32,014 bases of DNA from Nostoc sp. NMS4. GTDB lineage: Bacteria > Cyanobacteriota > Cyanobacteriia > Cyanobacteriales > Nostocaceae. How positions within the stretch are numbered: position 1 is the stretch's first letter; the number at the start of each line of letters is the position of its first letter. Of the stretch, positions 17,690 through 25,153 are shown piece by piece. The DNA is taken from contig NZ_JABXKI010000213.1 in the NCBI RefSeq assembly GCF_017115095.1, positions 1-32,014 on the forward strand. Direction: 5' to 3'. The position numbers and the translations under genes were made by a program. The notes under the pieces are model-generated. The model was given only the letters and a program-made list of their open reading frames with translations, was not told the origin of the DNA and made no database searches.

Positions 17690-18608
17690 ATGTCAGACAA
17701 GTCTAATTTACAAAACCTGCTTTCAGATGAGGTACTAGCTCATTATGAGCGTGGTTTAGAAGCTGAACGCTTATTAAAGCGTACAAATCCCATTGAACTA
17801 GTTCGCACCCAAGAGCTTCTTAGCCGCTACTTACCTCCTCCCCCCGCAGTGATTTTCGATGTTGGCGGCGGCTCAGGTATCTATGCTTGTTGGCTTGCCC
17901 AGCTAGGGTATCAAGTTCATCTGATTGATCCAGTTCCCTTGCACGTAGAACAAGCCCGTTCTGCTTCTCAACTTCAGCCAGATTATCCACTTGCAAGTGC
18001 AGAAGTCTCCTCCTAATTTGAACCTGATTCACGGTGATGCTTCACAATTACCTTTTTCAGACAACAGTTTTGATGTTGTATTGACTGTTCACATGATCCA
18101 TACTGTCTCTGATTGGAGAGTATTTTTAGACAACATTGATCGAGTACTGAACTATAGAGGCTTTTATCTCAATTGTCAGTGGATTACCCCACCAGCTAGA
18201 AGAGAATTTGAAGGATATTTTCGAGATATCCTATCTAAGTATGAAGGAACAAAGCAAGAATCCCAAAGTATTGATACAGTAATACACAAGATAGATGTAG
18301 AAGCATATTTACAGCCAAAAAGTATTGATACAGTAATACACAAGATAGATGTAGAAGCATATTTACAACAAAAAGGTTACGTATCAAATTACTTCGTAGC
18401 TAAGGAATGGAGAGTTAGCAATACAGTTGAAGAGTTACTAAGTTTTTTCAAAGCACGAGCATACGGTTTATGTTGGCGAGTATCAGATGAGATATTTCAT
18501 CAAGTAATAAATGAATTTGAAGAATTTTGTATCAATCATTATGGCTCTTTAAAAACTAATCTATCCTCTGAGGCTAAATTTGAAATATGGGTTTACAAAA
18601 TAATTTAA
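17690..18608 (+). pseudogene. SAM-dependent methyltransferase interrupted by a frameshift
   Basis: Two overlapping frames together form one class I methyltransferase. The first (17690-18016) contains the SAM-binding motif I VIFDVGGGSGIYACWLAQLG and the LIDPVP acidic strand, and stops at TAA 18014-18016. The second, shifted by +1 and open from about 17991, continues with GDASQLPFSDNSFDVVL, HMIHTVSDW and a YRGFYL strand, ending KFEIWVYKII. The reading must move one base forward around 18000-18016 (the sequence there is TCTCCTCCTAATTTG). An excellent Shine-Dalgarno sequence AAGGAGG lies 7 bp before the ATG. A 54-bp tandem duplication lies in the C-terminal part. It could be a disrupted gene, a sequencing error, or less likely programmed frameshifting. 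Confidence 0.75.
18267..18374 (+). repeat. 54-bp tandem duplication in the methyltransferase
   Basis: 18267-18320 and 18321-18374 are adjacent copies differing at two positions near their ends, encoding SIDTVIHKIDVEAYLQPK and SIDTVIHKIDVEAYLQQK. In-frame, 18 residues each, between the Rossmann core and the C-terminal region. Confidence 0.95.
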
Positions 18609-18623
18609 AATCTCACATAAATT

Positions 18624-19079
18624 ATGAATATTTCAATACGCAGCGTTCAGCAAGATGAATTATCAGCACTGCTAGACTTGTACAAACATCTGAACCCAAC
18701 TGATGCTCCCTTACCTGACGCATCAACTCTTGAGAAAATATGGAACGAAATATTGAGCGATCGCAAGATTAATTGCTTTGTAGCAGACTGGGAGGGAAAC
18801 TTAATTGCTTCTTGTATTTTGGTGATTGTCCCTAATCTGACGCGAGGCGCTCGTCCCTATGGACTAATTGAGAATGTAATTACTCATCCCGATTATCGTC
18901 GCCAAGGTGTAGGAAAGTGCCTGATACATCATGCTTTACAATTTGCATGGAGTCATAATTGTTACAAAGTAATGCTCCTAAGTGGAAGTCAAACAAAGGA
19001 AGTACTCCAGTTTTACGAAAAAACTGGGTTTAAGAAGGGTATCAAAACTGGTTTTGTGGCTATACCAATATCTCGCTGA
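18624..19079 (+). CDS. GNAT-family N-acetyltransferase
   Basis: A 151-residue single-domain GNAT. The acetyl-CoA-binding motif A is clear: ENVITHPDYRRQGVGKCLIH (about 88-107), with RRQGVG as the pyrophosphate loop. It is followed by a motif B-like YEKTGFKKG (about 132-140). It starts 15 bp after the methyltransferase frame ends, so the two are probably co-transcribed, although no strong Shine-Dalgarno sequence is seen. Substrate unknown; small-molecule or amino-group acetylation is the family role. Confidence 0.9.
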   Translation: MNISIRSVQQDELSALLDLYKHLNPTDAPLPDASTLEKIWNEILSDRKINCFVADWEGNLIASCILVIVPNLTRGARPYGLIENVITHPDYRRQGVGKCLIHHALQFAWSHNCYKVMLLSGSQTKEVLQFYEKTGFKKGIKTGFVAIPISR

Positions 19080-19406
19080 GGTGGTGTTAAGCTTTTTCGC
19101 AGCTAAATATATATAGTACTTGACTTATGTTTTCACAAGATGTAATTTATCAATATTAGACAATACATCGGCAAATCAATAGACTTTTCGTATTTTATTA
19201 AAAATAAATATCTTTATTGTAAATTAGCCTAATTTTAGAGTTAATGGTTTCTTCATGGTATCAAATATTAAATTCTTCTTAAAATTGATTGATATAAATA
19301 CAGATTGCTCGGCAAACAATAGATTAGCGAAAAGTAGGAAGAAAAGGGAGATTGTTCATCTAAAATGCAAAACAAGATAAGTTTTAAGCAAAGTTGAATA
19401 TTATTG
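19080..19406. other. AT-rich intergenic region
   Basis: 327 bp of strongly AT-rich DNA between the acetyltransferase and the FGE gene. No ORF or clear repeat is seen. It probably holds the promoter of the FGE-sulfatase pair. Confidence 0.5.
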
Positions 19407-20510
19407 ATGAACTACAGGTATTCAATTAGAAATAGCAAAATTGAGAATATTAGAGATGGAAAAAAACCTTACTTTCTTACACTAATATTCATTCACGGAA
19501 TAGCGATCGCACTCTTATTCATCAATACAACCGCATTAGCAGCCACAGTCAATCCCTGTCCCCAAGGTATGGCGATGATTTCAGGAGGAACCTTCAAAAT
19601 GGGGTCTGATAATTCCAGTTTTGTAGAGGAGCGATCGCCTGGAGATGTAACGGTGACTAACTTCTGTATTGATAAATATGAGGTAACTAATGCACAGTTT
19701 GGTGAATTTGTCAAAGCTACAGGATATGTGACAGTTGCAGAGCGTCCCTTATCTCAAGAACAGTTTCCCAATTTACCCGATGAGCAGCGATTACCGGGTT
19801 CCTTAGTGTTTGAGATGGCAAAACCGGGTGTTAAGCAAATTTCCTTTCTGAGTTGGTGGCATTGGACTATTGGTGCGAATTGGCAACATCCCTTTGGGCT
19901 AGACAGTGCTATCACTAACAAATCCAACTATCCAGTTGTTCACATAGCTTACGAAGATGCCCTAGCCTACGCCAAATGGTCAGGAAAATCCCTACCCACG
20001 GAAGCTCAATGGGAATACGCCGCCCGTGGTGGCTTGGATGGTGCAACATACACTTGGGGCGATCAATATTCTGAACATAGAGCCAACACTTGGCAAGGAA
20101 TTTTTCCCTTTTTCAACACCAAAGCTGATGGTCACTTGGGCATTGCTCCCGTTGGTTCTTTTGCACCCAATGGTTATGGACTCTATGACATGACCGGCAA
20201 TGTGTGGGAATGGACTACTGATTTCTTTCAAGTCGGACGCGATGCCTACGGCGGGCTACGCCTACGCAAATCCCATCAAATTAATCCTACTGCCTTCAAT
20301 CAAAGCTTTGATCCCAAAAAGCCCGATGAATCACAACTACACGTAATCAAGGGGGGATCGTATCTCTGCGCTCCCAATTACTGTAGCCGCTTCCGTCCGG
20401 CGGCGCGGGAGTCAGAATCACCCGATACGGGAACTACTCATATCGGGTTTCGGCTAGTTAAAAATTTGGCTTCCAGCACACTACCTATAAATCCAAAATT
20501 GTATGACTGA
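19407..20510 (+). CDS. Formylglycine-generating enzyme (sulfatase-maturation oxidase), exported
   Basis: A 367-residue FGE-sulfatase-domain protein. The frame is open from a TTG at 19404, but the ATG at 19407 is the likelier start. A hydrophobic segment ([21 protein letters not shown], about 23-43 from the ATG) ending in ALAA looks like a signal peptide. The FGE fold begins at [15 protein letters not shown] and includes [36 protein letters not shown] and [21 protein letters not shown]. The two cysteines in the last motif (Cys321 and Cys326 from the ATG), spaced CxxxxC, match the copper-binding active-site pair of true FGEs, which oxidise a sulfatase cysteine to formylglycine. The next gene is a cysteine-type sulfatase, its obvious partner. 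A dispersed repeat encoding DAYGGLRLR interrupts the region after WEW. Confidence 0.9.
   Translation: MNYRYSIRNSKIENIRDGKKPYFLTLIFIHGIAIALLFINTTALAATVNPCPQGMAMISGGTFKMGSDNSSFVEERSPGDVTVTNFCIDKYEVTNAQFGEFVKATGYVTVAERPLSQEQFPNLPDEQRLPGSLVFEMAKPGVKQISFLSWWHWTIGANWQHPFGLDSAITNKSNYPVVHIAYEDALAYAKWSGKSLPTEAQWEYAARGGLDGATYTWGDQYSEHRANTWQGIFPFFNTKADGHLGIAPVGSFAPNGYGLYDMTGNVWEWTTDFFQVGRDAYGGLRLRKSHQINPTAFNQSFDPKKPDESQLHVIKGGSYLCAPNYCSRFRPAARESESPDTGTTHIGFRLVKNLASSTLPINPKLYD
20240..20268. repeat. CTACGCCTACGC-type repeat inside the FGE coding sequence
   Basis: CGATGCCTACGGCGGGCTAC continuing GCCTACGCA. It shares 20 of 21 bases with the insert in the GST remnant (13520-13540). In frame it encodes about [11 protein letters not shown], in a loop between the WEW motif and the active-site cysteines. 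Confidence 0.7.
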
Positions 20511-22884
20511 TCCTCACAAGAGAGATTCTTTGTATACATCTCTCAAGTTAACTTCTGGCGCGATCGCCTTTTTGACAGCCCTAACGCTAATATTTTCTAG
20601 TCTCTTACCTCTACCTGCTTGGGCGGACTACGGCGACAAATTGCCATTACCCCAACCATCTTTTAAAGGCAAAATTGGCCTGACTTACAAAGAATCCGAA
20701 CCAGACTTCCCCAAACCAATTAAGGCTCCAGAAAATGCACCAAACATCTTGCTGGTGTTGCTTGATGATGTCGGTTTTGGACAAACCAGCACCTTTGGCG
20801 GTCTAATCGATACGCCTAATTTAGACCATCTAGCAGAAAGGGGATTGCGTTATAACCAATTCCACACCACAGCACTCTGCTCTCCTACTAGAGCCGCATT
20901 GCTCACAGGACGCAATCATCATTCTGTGAGTACGGGTGTGGTTACGGAGTTAGCCACAGGCTACCCAGGTTATACCGCGATTTTACCTAGAAGTGCAGCA
21001 ACGATCGCCGAAGTATTGCGAGACTATGGATATAACACGGCGGCCTTTGGCAAATGGCACAATACCCCAGACTATGAAACCAGTGCGGCTGGCCCATTCG
21101 ATCGCTGGCCGACAAGTTTAGGTTTTGAATACTTCTATGGATTTCTGGGCGGTGATACCAATCAATGGAGTCCAGCCTTGGTGGAAAATACCCAACATAT
21201 TCAGAAACCAAATCGCCCTGATTATCACCTCACCCCCGATCTAGCAGACCATGCGATTAAGTGGATTCGTACCCAACAAGCGATCGCTTCTGATAAACCC
21301 TTCTTTACCTACTTTGCCACTGGCGCAACCCATGCCCCACACCATGCGCCCAAAGAATGGATCGACAAGTACAAGGGTAAATTTGATCGAGGCTGGGATA
21401 AATTACGCGAAGATATCTTTGCTCGTCAGCTAGCCCTTGGTGTAATTCCCGCCGATACTAAGCTGACTCCTCGCCCGGCAGAACTCCCGGCTTGGGATTC
21501 CCTCACTCCCACCGAGCAGAAAGTTTATGCGCGTCAGGCGGAAGTATTTGCAGGTTTCCTCAGCCATACTGATGCACAAATTGGTAGAGTTATTGACGCG
21601 ATCGATCAACTAGGCGAATTAGATAACACCTTAGTCTTTTTCATCGCCGGGGATAATGGTGCAAGTGCTGAGGGCGGCTTAACAGGTAGTGTTAATGAAT
21701 TAAAAGTCTTTAATGGCGTAGCAGAAAGTCCTCAAGAAGTTCTCGCGGCTTTAGATGATTTAGGTGGGCCAAAGACCTTCAATCATTTTCATGCAGCTTG
21801 GGCTTGGGCAGTGGATAGCCCCTTCCAATGGACAAAACAAATTGCTTCTCACTTCGGCGGAACCCGCAATGGTTTAGTTGTGGCTTGGGGCGAACGCATC
21901 AAAAATCGTGGTGGACTGCGGAGCCAATTCCATCATGTAATTGATATTGCGCCGACAATTTTAGAAGCTGTGGGGATTGAAGAACCAGAGGTAGTCAACG
22001 GTGTAAAACAACAACCCATCGAAGGTACTAGCCTTGTCTATAGCTTTGACGATCCGGCTGCACCTTCTCACCACAAAACCCAGTATTTTGAGATGTTTGG
22101 CAATCGTGGCATTTACGATCAAGGTTGGGTAGCAGCCGCTCGTCATGGACGCTTACCTTGGGAGCGTGTTTCAAAAACTACTTTCGATGAAGATAATTGG
22201 GAACTATACGATATTACCAAAGACTTCAGTGAAGCCAACGATTTAGCCAAGCAGAACCCTAACAAGTTAGAGCAACTACAAAATCTATTTCTGAAGGAAG
22301 CAAAGAAATATAAAGTTCTGCCCTTGGACGATCGCTTACTTCAACGGTTTGATGTCAAAACCCGTTCCAGCCTAACCACCGGACGCAATAGTTTTACTTA
22401 TTACACATCTGTTGCAGGGATTCCCGAAGGCAGCGCTCCCAATATTAAGAATCGCTCCTTTAGCATCACTGCTGATGTGGACGTTGCTTCATCTGGTACT
22501 GAAGGCGTTTTAGTTACCCAAGGCGGACGTTTTGCGGGTTGGAGTTTTTTCTTGAAAGAAGGTAAACCCAGCTTTGCTTACAACTTCCTGAATAGCAGTG
22601 GCACAATCATTCAATCTTCCCAACCAATTGCGATCGGCAAATCCCAAATCAAATTTGACTTTACTTATGATGGTGGCGCTCCGGGATCTGGTGGTACTGG
22701 TAAGCTCTTGATTAACGATCAACAGGTTGCCGAAGGCCGCATTGATAAAACCGTAGGCTACCGATTTGGTTTAGATGAAACCTTTGATGTTGGTCAAGAT
22801 ACTGGCACACCTGCGGTAGATACTTACCAAACACCCTTTGCATTCACCGGCAACTTACAACAAGTCACCCTGGAATTGAAATAA
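20503..22884 (+). CDS. Exported arylsulfatase, cysteine type
   Basis: A 793-residue sulfatase. The N-terminal signal peptide (about 1-41, ending LPAWA) indicates export. The catalytic domain has metal aspartates in LLDDVGFG (Asp88, Asp89), the maturation motif [11 protein letters not shown] with Cys126 and Arg130, GKWH (Lys184, His186), THAPHHAP (His277) and GDNGAS (Asp384, Asn385). Cys126 rather than Ser means activation by FGE, whose gene ends 8 bp inside this one (ATGACTGA), implying translational coupling. The C-terminal ~170 residues form a separate beta-rich domain (from about [13 protein letters not shown]), as in large COG3119 arylsulfatases. It hydrolyses sulfate esters outside the cytoplasm; the exact substrate is unknown. 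Confidence 0.93.
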   Translation: MTDPHKRDSLYTSLKLTSGAIAFLTALTLIFSSLLPLPAWADYGDKLPLPQPSFKGKIGLTYKESEPDFPKPIKAPENAPNILLVLLDDVGFGQTSTFGGLIDTPNLDHLAERGLRYNQFHTTALCSPTRAALLTGRNHHSVSTGVVTELATGYPGYTAILPRSAATIAEVLRDYGYNTAAFGKWHNTPDYETSAAGPFDRWPTSLGFEYFYGFLGGDTNQWSPALVENTQHIQKPNRPDYHLTPDLADHAIKWIRTQQAIASDKPFFTYFATGATHAPHHAPKEWIDKYKGKFDRGWDKLREDIFARQLALGVIPADTKLTPRPAELPAWDSLTPTEQKVYARQAEVFAGFLSHTDAQIGRVIDAIDQLGELDNTLVFFIAGDNGASAEGGLTGSVNELKVFNGVAESPQEVLAALDDLGGPKTFNHFHAAWAWAVDSPFQWTKQIASHFGGTRNGLVVAWGERIKNRGGLRSQFHHVIDIAPTILEAVGIEEPEVVNGVKQQPIEGTSLVYSFDDPAAPSHHKTQYFEMFGNRGIYDQGWVAAARHGRLPWERVSKTTFDEDNWELYDITKDFSEANDLAKQNPNKLEQLQNLFLKEAKKYKVLPLDDRLLQRFDVKTRSSLTTGRNSFTYYTSVAGIPEGSAPNIKNRSFSITADVDVASSGTEGVLVTQGGRFAGWSFFLKEGKPSFAYNFLNSSGTIIQSSQPIAIGKSQIKFDFTYDGGAPGSGGTGKLLINDQQVAEGRIDKTVGYRFGLDETFDVGQDTGTPAVDTYQTPFAFTGNLQQVTLELK

Positions 22885-22904
22885 TAGGCATTGGGCATGG
22901 AGAA

Positions 22905-22980
22905 GAGACAAGGTAGACAAGGAAGAGGGGGAGACAAGGGAGAGACTTGTCCCCCTTGTCCCCTGCCCCTCCGCCCCTCT
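22905..22980. repeat. Purine/pyrimidine-rich inverted repeat
   Basis: A purine-rich run (GAGAAGAGACAAGG, GGGGGAGACAAGGG) is followed by its pyrimidine-rich complement. GACAAG at 22933-22938 and CTTGTC at 22946-22951 form a stem extended by G and C runs. It lies between the sulfatase stop and the BASS gene and may fold as a hairpin, but no T-run follows. Confidence 0.65.
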
Positions 22981-22995
22981 ACGTGAAAAAAAATC

Positions 22996-23868
22996 ATGAA
23001 CGAAATCTTGTCAATAATCGACAAACTCGCACTTTTCACATTTATCGTGTTCACCATGCTGGGTGCAGGGTTAAGTCTCACCGTACAACAGATTTGGGAA
23101 CCACTCCGCAACCCCCGCTTAGTTATCTCATCTCTGCTGACAAATTTTGTCCTAGTGCCGCTTTTTGTATATTTACTATTGCAAGTAGTACATTTAAGCG
23201 AACCACTCAGAGATGGCTTACTGATTATGGCAGTAGCATCATGGCCTCCAGCACTACCTAAACTTGCCCACATAGTCAAAGGCAATATAGCTTTCTCAGT
23301 GGGATTAATGATGTTGCTAATGCTGGGGACAATTTTTTATATGCCGATCGCACTACCATTAGTTGTAGAAGGTGTAGAAATTAACTCCTGGGATATTGCC
23401 AAACCCTTATTGTTAATGATGGTCAGCCCATTGATCATTGGGTTATTCATCAAAGCAAAATTGAGTGCGATCGCCCCCATTATCCAGCCGATTTTGTTCA
23501 AATTATCTAATGCTGGATTGCTTGTAGGTCTGGTTGTCAGGCTGATAGTTCACACTAACGATATCATTAGCTTATTACAAACAGGTGCAATTTTAGTTTG
23601 TGCCGTTTTCATAGTCTTCTCCTTTACCGTGGGTTATCTTTTGGGCGGCCCTGGTATCGATACTCAACGAGTGCTAGGAGTCGGAACAGCTCAACGTAAT
23701 TTTGCCGCCGCATTATTAGTAGCTACAAGTAATTTTGAAGATCCCAGCGTGGTGAGCATCATCATGGTGACGAGTCTTTTAATGATGATTGTAGTTCTGA
23801 TCGCTGGGCCAAAGTTCATAGAACTAGACCAAGGAACGGGTGTAGAGATAGAGCAGGTAAAAACTTGA
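22996..23868 (+). CDS. Bile acid:sodium symporter (BASS) family transporter
   Basis: A 290-residue membrane protein with about nine or ten hydrophobic helices. VFTMLGAGLSLTVQQI near the start and LGVGTAQRNFAAALLVAT (about 226-243) are BASS/SBF signatures; the latter is the conserved crossover-region motif. Family members move organic anions, including steroid sulfates, pyruvate or glucosinolates, with sodium. It lies 111 bp after the sulfatase in the same direction, so it may take up the sulfatase substrate or product. That link is inference. The A-rich stretch before the ATG gives little Shine-Dalgarno signal. Confidence 0.87.
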   Translation: MNEILSIIDKLALFTFIVFTMLGAGLSLTVQQIWEPLRNPRLVISSLLTNFVLVPLFVYLLLQVVHLSEPLRDGLLIMAVASWPPALPKLAHIVKGNIAFSVGLMMLLMLGTIFYMPIALPLVVEGVEINSWDIAKPLLLMMVSPLIIGLFIKAKLSAIAPIIQPILFKLSNAGLLVGLVVRLIVHTNDIISLLQTGAILVCAVFIVFSFTVGYLLGGPGIDTQRVLGVGTAQRNFAAALLVATSNFEDPSVVSIIMVTSLLMMIVVLIAGPKFIELDQGTGVEIEQVKT

Positions 23869-24093
23869 GACTCAATAGAAACTTTATTAACAAGTAGCAC
23901 GTTTGTACTAACTGAAATCCCGATTAACAGTTTCTGGCGATCGCAAAACCTCTTCTCTACAACGGGCTAGATTAACGAGTTACCCTTGCGCCTGAATACC
24001 CTTCTCAAATACCCGATAACTGATACACTATATAGTAAGGGGTATCTGAAGTGTCATACTTAGTAATATCACCAGATAGTCTTTGCATAATTA

Positions 24094-24109
24094 ACACGTT
24101 TTGACGTGT
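24094..24109. promoter_or_regulatory. Inverted repeat immediately upstream of a small gene
   Basis: ACACGT-TTTG-ACGTGT, perfect 6-bp arms with a 4-base spacer, ends 7 bp before the ATG at 24117. There is no Shine-Dalgarno sequence in the gap. It could be an operator or a leader hairpin covering the start. Inference only. Confidence 0.4.
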
Positions 24110-24116
24110 ATAAACC

Positions 24117-24419
24117 ATGAAAAATACTTCAGATTTAATTCCAGAATTTGAAAAACTATTCAGACAAAAATTGCAACTAAATAATTGTAAACTTAGAAAA
24201 AAAAGACAAGAGAATAATTATGAAATTATTACTCCAGCTAAAGACATTTTTTTGATGTATTGGTCTGAATTTCCAGAAGTTAACTTAATATATCAAGCTG
24301 TAGGGGTACGCACTCAGCAAACTGGAGTTTATGAGCGAGCTATTCGTTCCCACATTAGTTTTTGTGTGAATAGCATCCAAGAAAATCCTGCCCCTGAATC
24401 GACATTATTAGTGAAATAG
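24117..24419 (+). CDS. Hypothetical protein, 100 residues
   Basis: Not recognised. It is a small basic and charged protein (FEKLFRQKLQLNNCKLRKKR near the N-terminus) with no signal peptide or membrane segment. It contains one moderately hydrophobic central stretch (IFLMYWSEFPEVNLIYQAVG, about 43-62). The C-terminus (ENPAPESTLLVK) looks disordered. It stands alone, 248 bp after the BASS gene and followed by a hairpin (24455-24488) and a coiled-coil protein gene. Composition is consistent with a real gene, but coding status rests on the open frame alone. Confidence 0.5.
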   Translation: MKNTSDLIPEFEKLFRQKLQLNNCKLRKKRQENNYEIITPAKDIFLMYWSEFPEVNLIYQAVGVRTQQTGVYERAIRSHISFCVNSIQENPAPESTLLVK

Positions 24420-24454
24420 CTAATGCTCAGGTAACACAGACAAAAGTTACTAAG

Positions 24455-24488
24455 CTCTCGCCAGTTTTTATCATATAACTGACGAGAG
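24455..24488 (+). terminator. Hairpin downstream of the 100-residue gene
   Basis: CTCTCGCCAGTT (24455-24466) pairs with AACTGACGAGAG (24477-24488) at 11 of 12 positions around a 10-base loop. It lies 36 bp after the stop at 24419. No strong T-run follows, so it may be an intrinsic terminator of weak form, an RNA-stability element, or leader structure of the gene at 24523. Confidence 0.45.
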
Positions 24489-24522
24489 TTATCGCCAAAA
24501 ATCTGTTGATCGAGAGAAAAAA

Positions 24523-24990
24523 ATGCAATCCGAAAAAAATCAAGATCAGCTAGATTATAAAACCTTGTTAGCCAGTGCAAAGCAAGCCTTAAAAGCTGAA
24601 TATCAAAAATCAGCCGCTTTAGCATCACAACTGAAAGCCATCAAAACCCAGTTAGAGCAAGTTCAGGCTGAAAACAAAACTCTGAGAGAAAGTGCTTATG
24701 AAGATGTAGTGAAGCACTTTGAGGCGCGGACTCAAGCAGCAGAAGCACTGGCATTAAAAACAGAAGTACGCCAAAAATTCCTTGAAGCCAATGGTTGTAA
24801 GGATGATGAGAGCTTCGATACTCTCTGGGATAGCATTAAAAATAAGATTCAGATCCAAGAGAGTGAAGTGAGAATCGTTGCTAAAAATGGTACTCCTCAG
24901 TTCACTTTAACAGGCAGCATGATGACTTTGAGAGATTTTATCCAATCCCTAAAAAAAGATCCAATCTCTGGTAAATTTTTCTTGAATTAG
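24523..24990 (+). CDS. Hypothetical coiled-coil protein, 155 residues
   Basis: Not recognised as a named family. Residues about 15-85 are strongly helical with heptad-like spacing (ASAKQALKAEYQKSAALASQ, then LKAIKTQLEQVQAENKTLRE), predicting a coiled coil. A C-terminal globular part reads EVRIVAKNGTPQFTLTGSMM, then TLRDFIQSLKKDP and GKFF. It has no signal peptide. Its layout (helical N-terminus, small C-terminal domain) resembles phage-scaffold-like or chromosome-encoded accessory proteins, but that is only a resemblance. Confidence 0.65.
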   Translation: MQSEKNQDQLDYKTLLASAKQALKAEYQKSAALASQLKAIKTQLEQVQAENKTLRESAYEDVVKHFEARTQAAEALALKTEVRQKFLEANGCKDDESFDTLWDSIKNKIQIQESEVRIVAKNGTPQFTLTGSMMTLRDFIQSLKKDPISGKFFLN

Positions 24991-25059
24991 AAAGCCAAAT
25001 TAATTAAAGCCTATCGCTAGAAGTCAGGGTAAGAGCATCTGAATTAGGGAGCATCCCAA

Positions 25060-25110
25060 ATTTTTATTAATACTTCTTTCCTTCTGCCCTCTGCCTTTCT
25101 TTGTAACTAA
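25060..25110. repeat. CTTCTGCC-type short tandem repeat
   Basis: CTTTCCTTCTGCCCTCTGCC within the leader of the UPF0182 gene resembles the CTTCTGCCTTCTGCC repeats widespread in filamentous cyanobacteria. Nothing else is seen in 24991-25153. Confidence 0.5.
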
Positions 25111-25153
25111 AGTATAAGGAGAGACGAACTGCTACCACTTAAATTACATCTCA

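Noticed and set aside
22824-23285. 153-residue minus-strand ORF across the sulfatase/BASS junction
   Set aside because: Antisense to two well-supported genes and partly built from the low-complexity purine/pyrimidine repeat.
24001-24060. NtcA-type site near GTATCTGAAGTGTCATAC
   Set aside because: The spacing between GTA and TAC is 12, not the 8 of an NtcA site.
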